Origin: Alentia gelatinosa
Taxonomy: Eukaryota > Annelida > Polychaeta > Phyllodocida > Polynoidae
Length of the DNA stretch: 64,000 nt
Direction: 5' to 3'
Assembly: GCA_950022655.1 (NCBI GenBank)
Contig: OX465584.1
Coordinates: 44,994,723 to 45,058,722 of the forward strand
In this document: positions 55,260 through 64,000 of the stretch, in pieces
Position numbering within the stretch: position 1 is the stretch's first letter
How the letters are laid out: every line of letters starts with the position of its first letter
Translations under genes and position numbers: made by a program
Notes under the pieces: generated by a model
What the model was told of the DNA's origin: nothing
The model's input: the letters and a program-made list of their open reading frames with translations, nothing else
Databases searched by the model: none

Positions 55260-57300
55260 TGGTGTCAAACTCAATCCATTACCCATTTCAAACACTACCC
55301 TCACTTCCCCCTTCACTCTTACCTATAGACATACTAATGATTTTCCGAACTACCCACTTCCACATTTTGCAATTCTAATACCACTCTAAACATTTTTGTC
55401 CCATATTGTTAGTTCACGATATATTTACACATTTACCAATTCATTAAAAATCATTCTATAATCACAAAATGTATTCAATACTACAAATAAATATTACCGT
55501 CTTTAGTTGCTGGCCACACTACTGTTCTCACATTACCGCCAACCTCTCTGGTTAGCCCTAATGACAGGTTCGTATTCGGTGGATAATATGCACGTGTATT
55601 GAGCCTGAACATAAAAACAATGGTGGCACGCATTGTTCGCCAAGTAAGGACCACGTGCCACGTTGTGCACTGCTGACATGGAAGTCTCAGATCGCGTGCT
55701 TTGCCCGGTTAGTTATATATATCTGTCTATTGAAGGTAAACAACAAAGCCTTGTAAACTACGCTGGGTTTGGATATGCCATGACATCACGCAACGCGTTT
55801 GTCTCGATATAGTCTTATCCACATGCTGGTGGTCGTCCTAGAGTTGGGGGGTTGTATTTCAAGACCTGTTTCTCTATATCATCTTCAGGGAGTTTCGCAT
55901 ACACACTCGGGCTGAAGAGCAATAACTGACACCACAACACTCTAACGTACACTACTAGAGTCCTGTAACGCGTAACAAACTATTCCAGAATAACGTGGCC
56001 TGTGATTCCCTTACTGGGAAAAATTCTGATATATTGGAATTGGTTTCTATCATAGGTAATGGTTAACGGGATGGTTAATGGGATGGTACTCTTAACGCAG
56101 TGTTTTGCTGCCGGGGCTTTGCTATATTAAATTAGCATGAAATGATATGCGCAATGACGTCAGCTTCTCTCCAGATGTATGTGAGTCTGCATGTATGGTC
56201 TTGACAAACCATAGTGTGTTGTGGACGCCCGTCCCAAGCATATTTGCATAAAAGTCAATTCACTGGTAGCCTTGAAGCCTAATATACCTGTCAGTTTGTA
56301 TAGCAATCAAAATAGCCGTCGATGCTTTAATTGATTACGAAAGAACAGACACATTACGAAAGTGTTCATTTCGTAACGATAAGTCGGGTACAGGTACTTA
56401 TTCAACGCAATGACATCTTGACTTTTAATTAAGCAAAGGTCCTATACTATTACCAATTAGTATTATATCATATATTGATTTAGATCTATGTTTTAATTCC
56501 CGAATCCTCATCAACCATTGTTGATTTTATAAACCGACGTCATAAATGACAAAATGAAATTAGGCTTCATCAATCGATTAATCTAATTTATTCCGTTGTT
56601 TGATCATCCGGCGAATCTTATACCGATGCTTTAGCGAGTTATTGCCTAACTCAATAGAGCTCTGCTAATCACAAATGTCATATTAATTCAATGGAACTCT
56701 GAAGATTTTGAAACTATTAATATGGGAAATATATTTCTCATACTGAAGGCGACAAACTATCCAACGAGTGCCTGTAAAGCGTGATGTGGCAGGGTGAACT
56801 ACGATCCTTCTAGCAGCTCACCTAGAAATTCAATCTATGGCGTATAAACTGGCCGCCATTGTGGGAATTTGGCACATTGTCTCTGCCTACGAGTCCTTGT
56901 CACCACTTTAATGGATTGTTCATTGCCAGTATGAAACCGAAGCAGGCAATAAGCGAGCTGATGTAACGGTAATATTCTAAAATTACAAAAAGAAATAAAA
57001 GATAGACACTAATGTACAAAACATACTGTCGATATTCGTTGGTGGATCTTCTCGGACTGCCTCCCCTGCCCCATTAAGGCATAACGTTGCAAATCTAATC
57101 CTGGTACGCTATTAGATTGGCAGCCCCCTTACATTCCACTATAGGACATCTAGTAAGGGGAAGTTATGAGAACTTGTCTACGTCTGAAAACTCATTAACG
57201 TAATTAGTAGCACCGGGCCTCCAGATACTCATTCCAAGGAGACATACTTACTACGCAGCCGTTCTTCACCTGTCTGTAGGCATAGGAATGCCGTACATTA
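55260..57300. other. Spacer without recognised features
   Basis: AT-rich, many stops in all frames. No gene, RNA or repeat recognised. Confidence 0.4.
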
Positions 57301-57317
57301 CTGGGGGCTTGTACATC

Positions 57318-57343
57318 CTTATATATATATATATATATATATA
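57318..57343. repeat. (TA)n microsatellite
   Basis: About 12-13 uninterrupted ta dinucleotides. Confidence 0.95.
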
Positions 57344-57456
57344 CCAATGCACTAACTGAGTGCTCATATGCACTGCTGCATAAAACTGATTAAACCTCAT
57401 CCAGTTTTACAATAGTACGCCGTGTACATTCATACCCGTATACATACAGATTGATT

Positions 57457-57550
57457 GCTTTGGACCTTAGTATGGCATGCTTTGACCTTACTACAGCGTG
57501 CTTTGAACCTTTCTATGGCGTGCTTTGACCTCACTACGGCATGCATTGAA
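57457..57550. repeat. Four imperfect 21-23 bp tandem repeats
   Basis: The unit tttgacct(t/c)actacggc(g/a)tgc occurs four times in a row with substitutions (…tatggcatgc, …acagcgtgc, …tatggcgtgc, …acggcatgc). It is a short, old minisatellite. Confidence 0.75.
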
Positions 57551-57604
57551 TAAATAACGCATTTTGAGCGGCCAAATTTGGGCAGACGCCATCATTTCGC
57601 GAAT

Positions 57605-57940
57605 TCGGAGACGTTTTATAAATGTCCCTGAACAAGTTAACATGCGTATTTACCAAATATCGAGGTTAATCTTGTTAGGCATTCACGTGATACAGTTTAG
57701 ATAGCTTGAAAATACGAAATAAATCAATATTAACAAGTTCACTCTTTTAAGTCCGGGCGGTTGACATACAGACAGGCTGGAAGTTGGTATCCATGGTAAG
57801 ATGACGTTTTATAAACTGCCCGTAATGAATAAGGAAGAGTAATAAATGGAATATGAGGTATCTAATGTTGGGCATTTACAGTTTGAATAGCTTACACATG
57901 CAAAATCAATCGATGACAGGAAGTTCACTAGCACTCCCGC
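57605..57940. repeat. Diverged tandem duplication, period about 200 bp
   Basis: Copy 1 (57609-57745) and copy 2 (57803-57935) share ordered words: gacgttttataaa, gtta/tgttgggcatt, acagttt.gatagctt, aaatcaat, and aagttcact. The copies are well diverged. Non-coding. Confidence 0.55.
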
Positions 57941-60900
57941 ATTGCCAATTTAGGCTGTATGTCATTAACAGTTCGTTGACAGAATTAATGTGACATGTCT
58001 GTGCGTCACCAACTACAGACCTCATCCAGTGAATGTCACAGCGTTAAAATACGTGATTTACATATGTATACGTGAGGCATATATATCTATCATTTTGCGT
58101 TAATAAGTAAGTCCTTCTTGGCATTGTGTATACGCTTTATCTCTAGACGTATACATGTGTACATGTATGTTGCAGTTACATACATACCATATATACGCCT
58201 GATTCTGTCATATTTATGCCACTGTTCAATAATTCCGATTTCTGCATCTAGGGGACACCACTGTTGTTTTATTTTATTTGCCATCATTTTTATTTGTTAT
58301 CAGTATGCATACATGTATATATATGCCAAACGTGCATGATTTGTATACGCCTGGCGTATATATCTCACACAGAGGACATTTCTTCCATTACGCTTCTGTA
58401 TACATAGGAAAACACATTTGTATATGCCGCATACACTACCATGAAATGTTGACACATACAGATAAAAACGCTTCAATATACATCTGATACATGCATTTAG
58501 ATGGTGGCGTATAGATGAAATAACTAAGGGTTTTCACGCAGTGCGTGTAGCTATGGAACGATATAAGTTAGATAGCTTGATATTTGGTCATTCTACAAGT
58601 CCATCACACAGAATGTGCTCACTGCGCATGCACAAAAATATATTGATTAACTTCACTAGTCTCTATGATTAGAGGGAAGCTTGAGCGAACCTAACCTTAA
58701 ATTGGCAAGTGTATTTGACTTCCGAATGAATCTTGTGACGTACTTGCCGCGCTGGGAGAGAGTGACAGTACAAACGGAGTCAAGTTACGGTCAGCTTTGG
58801 TGGATTATAAACAATCTAATGTATATAATTATAACAAAATATAGTAATGATGCCTATACACACATACTTATCTCGGTGTAGTTATGAAAACTTTCAGAAC
58901 TCATTCTGTGAATTTGTTCTGAATGTTTTCATTCATTACACCTCAATAAGTATGTGGGCATTGGCGTCATGTCTATATTTTTACTTAAGATTATATGTAT
59001 GCTAAACCTATAGAGCCTACAGGTCACTACTGAGTAGAATACGGAATATCCTCGCAATCGCTCTGATGTTACTACGGGTCAGATAACGCGGAGTACATGC
59101 CCATGCAGATCAAATCATGGTAATATTGTGTATTCATATGCCTATATATACACCCTTACACTTTTATATTTATACATATATCTACGTATATGTTTACACT
59201 GTATATATAGCTATATATCAACTACGAAATTCAGATAATCTATGGCAGATTATCGTTCTGTCGCCCATGCCCTCTGGAGGTACCAGGAAGTGGAATGGGG
59301 CCAGGTGTGAGGGGTGAGTGATGCCAAACGGCCAACAGGTCAGGATGGGATAGAACCTCCCAGGAAACCCAGAAGAAGTGATCCAGATATAGACGGTACC
59401 TATATGCTACCCTAACCAACCTCTTACATACATCAGATTGGCACCACCTGGCGTTACCTGAGAGGGAATGGGGGAGGGGTGCTGCCTGCCGTATCGGCTG
59501 AGATAACAGCAGGGAGTATCTAGGTTACACAGGTTTATCCACCAAATAGACTACGTTTAGAGGTAGTCCTTGGATAGGGTACTCTGAAAACAGACTGATA
59601 TGTACCATGATGAAAGTATTACGACCTGATATATCAATCTTCGAAACACTGTTATCAATCTTGTATCTACTGCCTAGTACTTTGATATGACGGTTACTGA
59701 AAGGGCAGATTAATTTCTTTTCAAATCTCTCGTCTTTGTTATTTTATGTTTTGCATGTCCCACATCTACTACAACTGTACCTTTCACGTGGCTTACATAT
59801 CGGTATTTCTATCACTTGAGAAAGTTTTTTTCAACTTCCCATATCCACTACTCTCAACGAAGGTAGCCTAACCGTATTTTTATTACCTCTTTCTTCGTCT
59901 CTCTTCTTGCTATGAGGAACCCCTTCCCAATCTCAAATCAAACTTCCTTATCGGTCCTCTTTCCTAATCCCGTCTACCCGTTATTTTGGAAGTCCTCCTC
60001 ACTCGTAGCATAAGTTCTTTTTGCCTTTCCTTGTGTAATTTACCATTTTATTAATGACACCCCCCCCCCCAAATCCTGCTCTATAAGATATTCTTTCATT
60101 GCTGGAGCGGTATGAAGAACGGTCTTTATATTTTTTCTTTCACTAGTCTTACCCGATTCCTCTTATCTTTATCTGTATTGCTTTTTGACAAAGTCTACAT
60201 CAAAGATTACATGTTGTGAGGATTTCTGCCGTTCGGTAAAAGGTTTTGATCACGATTTCCAAAAAAAGATATTCACACAATACATCTTTTTTCATACCTA
60301 TCTCGCTCTTAACGTTTGCAAACCTGACTTACGATGTGTGTTTGAAGCTGAGTGCTATTCGAGCACCGACTTCAGTCTACCAGGACCCAGGCAAAAGCGC
60401 TGAGGAACTACTCAATTGAGTTATTCACTCCAGGGAAACATCCCCATTCGCCCCCAACTCATCTGAGTATAATACGTGTTCATCCCATTAATGTGCCAAG
60501 TAGTAAAGCTACGCCTAGTAGGATATTTTACGCTTCACATGGTCAAACCTTGTATTTGATAAGAAGCTAGAGCCCAGTTCTAGATTCGAGACGTTCTCCG
60601 TATAGGATAGGAATACGACGACATAAGAAATTAAAATCACTGCTTTGATAAGAACTGATAACACGAAATCCCCACCACAGGGGACTTTATGGCTTCAACG
60701 CAGCTGATCTAAAAATGTCCAATTAGAGGTCTTTCCGACAGAGTTTACCTGCAGGCTAAGTAAATCAACATTTCAGCATTTCACAGGGAGCTCATTAGGA
60801 ATTGTTATTCGAGAATTTCTGGAAAATTGTTTTATACAATATTGTATTTGCATCTGAAATATTATTCGAATATTCATTCCATGAATTTCTGTTAGTTTTG

Positions 60901-63900
60901 AACGCTTGTAACAAGGTAAAACATTAATTCGCAGTCGGAAGACTCCCTCTGCCAAATCGCATTTTATGCCATTTGATTATCTGAAATCCTGACATTTGCA
61001 TTTGTGTTAAAAAGTACTGATATCAGGTGACGATGAATAAGATGATCGTTATCCATCTCATGACATCAAATAAATATGACAGTAATTTGACATTCGAGAA
61101 TGAAAGCACAGACACGAACGTCAAATCAACTCGAGTAATGCTCACCTGCATTAATGAGCACCTTTAAGCCCATAAGACATTGGGACCAATTGTTCCCGAT
61201 CACACCTCTTCCCGAGCAATACTTTAGGTTAGTGAGTGTCATTCTTGTCAATGTATGCATATGCGATTTACAGACCCGATTTTAATCTGGCTGGGTATTA
61301 CTAGCTTGGCCGTAAGGCTGATTTTCCCCCGACCTAAAGCTGGGGACACACCAAGGGATATACGCAGCGATTTCGGGAGTCGCAAAAACAAAAGGGTGTG
61401 TATGTGAGCTATTGTTTCATATTTCACCTAATTATCGCTTCTGAGACACTAAATTATCGGTGGGAGATATTACTCTGAAGTAATATCTAAGGCGCCTCTA
61501 CGGACTGCTCGCAATTTTAGTGGGACATTTGATTAGTATTTGCATTCATGATTTTGCTAAGCGGACCCGGCATCCGGCCTGTAACTATAGCCAGACTTGG
61601 TCCCAGAGGTGTCCTTTGATCTCAATCTGATCAATGTGCAAGGGCATCGTGCATTGACATTGTATCAGCAACTCCTACTGATACTATGGTCGAGATGAAT
61701 GGGGAACAAAATGCCGATGTCTTATGGGCTATGTACCTCGACATATAGTGACACAGCATGGTCTTCATTAGGAGGAGGAGGAGGAGAACTAGACACGATC
61801 TGTGCACACCAATCGACGTTTTCATCTGGCCTAGCCTTGGTGAAGGTTAAGGAGAATGACGGGGTGCGTACCTGGCCGTCCTCAGTAATGGCAGGTTTTC
61901 ACTTGGTACACACAGAATCCTTTGATACACCTCGAGGCCTTAGGAATTAAGTACATTATTGATTTCCTACTCGTAGCATATTGTGACAAAGGTACTATCA
62001 ACATATTTCTGTGATGCGCAGAGAGAAACAGAGAGACTGATATTAACAGAGGGACAGAAGGAGATATTCGAAAAAGGACAGAAACAGGATGTGAAGTCCA
62101 CCAGATCCACCTCATTATAAAAGTAATCATCGACGACGCAACGTCAATATGACACCTCCAAACTGCAGCCACCTTGAGGAAGTTCCTTCGCCTGACTTTT
62201 ATTATAGAAAGGCTATACCTTAATTACAGATACATACATACATGTGAACTGTAACTGTAGATATAGTAGTACGGCAGAGGCATTTTGAATGCTTCCCATG
62301 AGGAGTTGGGTGGGCTCAGTCGTGGAACTAACACCTAGCCTGAAGTTTTCTGCACATACCCAGACTGCGTCATATTTAGGGATAAGGTAAGGGTGCATGA
62401 AAGCAAGCACCCACTCAGAGCCTGTACAGAACCAGACAGGTAAAAAAAAACGCAGGTGTGCACCGCTTATTCATACAGGAGGGTTCAAGGCGAACGCATG
62501 ACACCCACCCCTCGAAAGACAGGTAATCAACAGTCTCCGGTGACACACACTGCCCCTCCTCACATTCCTCCATGTGCTACTTGCACTCTGCTACTTTCTT
62601 CTAACTCGACCTTTTCCATTCTCATGTATCCCATTTGTTCTTGGGCTCCTGTCAGGTATTCATCTATGTGACGGCGGCTATCTGTTTGGCGCCCCCTAAA
62701 AGTTCGTTCCAAATAATTCATATCTGACATTTTTGTCTCAGATATTCTATCTTGTTCATTCTTCGTCGGGAGAATATGCATTTTAGAACCTGAAATTATA
62801 AAAATTCCTTGAAAACTGTCACTGGAAACACTCCCTACTCCCCCCTAAAGAGGACACCACCCAAAAAACACATCAATAGCACCAAGATAAAACAAACAAC
62901 CCCTCCCCCATCCCCCCCAAAAAACCAAATCAAAGATATATAACCAAACCAACATCAATAACGAACATAAACAAACCAGTAAGATGCAATCCACTCTGCC
63001 ACTCCCCTGTCAAACTGTAGTTCAAGGTTGCAGTAATGAGAGTGAGTAGAGGAAGGGGAAGATTTAATACGGCAATAATCAAATTGATCTGCCTCAACAA
63101 CACAGGCTGGTAATGTTTGAATGAATTATGAAATCAGAAAACCAGGCACTTCCTGGCATGGATCAGATCACCTGCCAAGGGCGGCCAGCAACCTCTCTCA
63201 TGGATAATTTCTCCTGCATCCTCGACCACTGACACCTGGTACTATATCGATTTACCCTTTCCGTTCATGCTATAAATTTTGCCGTATCAGCATTTTCCAC
63301 AGAAGGCTTTACCTGTACGGTGTGCACGCTCTGTGGCTATAGCGAGCTCTAATTCATCAAAAGCATATGGCATCTATCGTCCTTTTATATAGTGTGTCTT
63401 TATGTGTGTGCATACCTTTTCGTTAGACAATAGATTTATCTCTTGCGTGGCAATGATGATAGGGAAGCATATTTCCCAAAATTATTTGCTTACATGCAAA
63501 TAGTGCAATACAAGTTGACTTCGTACATTACATAGATGATTTCCTATCGTGGAAAACATATGAATAGAACAAATGGGAAATACACTATTCTACGATAAAA
63601 ATCATCTTTAAGAGCCTTTTGAATTCTGAGCAAACATTATGTTCAATAAAGAGACCATTTCCATTTTTTCGATCTACCAGCAAGTATCGATTTTTCCTTG
63701 ACCCGAGACATCAGTGTCATTTAACGTCAGGTCATGCTCACATCTATACATACGCTATGGCCAGAACAGGGACATTATTTCCGTTATGAATCACACTTAT
63801 TATGCACAGAGGAAGAATAAAGCGGTAATAATGAGACGCTTGTAAAATGTGACCTTTTGCCGCGTACTGCACTTTACAACATAAAATGCAGACGATAACC

Positions 63901-64000
63901 ATATACAATGACCCCTCTCCACCTTATTAGAGCATGCTTGCACGAAATATACACATTGCCTAAAGGTCAGAGTGCTCACATGATCTTCCAGCTAGCTGCA
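57941..64000. other. Long non-coding stretch, no gene seen
   Basis: AT-rich, with many acatgtat/tatacgcc words between 58080 and 58500, low-complexity tata/ttata sequence near 59150-59215, a short (gga)n near 61768-61787 and an A/C-rich low-complexity patch near 62850-62970. Open frames are at most about 96 codons and none is recognised. No RNA gene was found by eye. Confidence 0.45.

Overview
This is animal nuclear DNA. The genes contain introns, spacers are long and AT-rich with many stops in all frames, and there are no bacterial operons or ribosome-binding sites. The mix of an alpha-1,3-fucosyltransferase gene, a Gmr1-type Ty3/gypsy element, a DIRS element, LINE remnants and many foldback/MITE repeats fits a marine invertebrate such as a mollusc, another lophotrochozoan or an invertebrate deuterostome. 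The species cannot be named from the sequence alone.

Only two host genes can be supported. One is the main coding exon of a GT10 alpha-1,3-fucosyltransferase on the + strand (36126-37313), with its transmembrane anchor at the start of the exon and a splice acceptor just before it. The other is a long 3'-terminal coding exon on the - strand (47412-49681), encoding a Ser/Arg-rich disordered protein that ends in an alpha-crystallin/Hsp20-like domain. Upstream exons of both genes were not found.

The rest is mostly mobile and repetitive DNA. From 1 to 12.6 kb there is non-coding sequence with several foldback elements. 12.8 kb holds a telomere-like block in both orientations. 16.4-17.4 kb is a 14-bp minisatellite with a 19-unit (266 bp) higher-order repeat. 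17.4-23.0 kb is a structurally complete DIRS element inserted in that minisatellite: split ends, an internal complementary region, gag, RT, RNase H and tyrosine recombinase. The copy is dead, with frameshifts, a changed RT catalytic Asp, a truncated RNase H and a stop at the position of the recombinase nucleophile. 23.5-25.4 kb is a run of different minisatellites, one arranged head-to-head as an inverted repeat of about 0.9 kb. 25.9-26.3 kb is a nested foldback. 26.8-34.7 kb is a nest of LINE fragments. One of them is split by a young 6,348-bp LTR retrotransposon (27492-33839) with identical 661-bp LTRs, a 4-bp target duplication, a tRNA-Pro-type primer site and the unusual pol order protease-integrase-RT-RNase H.

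From 37.5 to 44.5 kb there is a small pogo/Tigger-like MITE, a LINE remnant carrying a hairpin element, a 524-bp solo LTR with a 4-bp target duplication, two related GC-rich hairpins, a diverged tandem duplication and another inverted-repeat region. From 50 to 64 kb there is non-coding DNA with simple repeats and two MITEs whose relatives lie elsewhere in the window. I saw no rRNA, tRNA gene or CRISPR array. A known but unusual retroelement architecture (Gmr1-type) and a textbook DIRS architecture are the most notable systems present; nothing here can be called a wholly new system from sequence reading alone.
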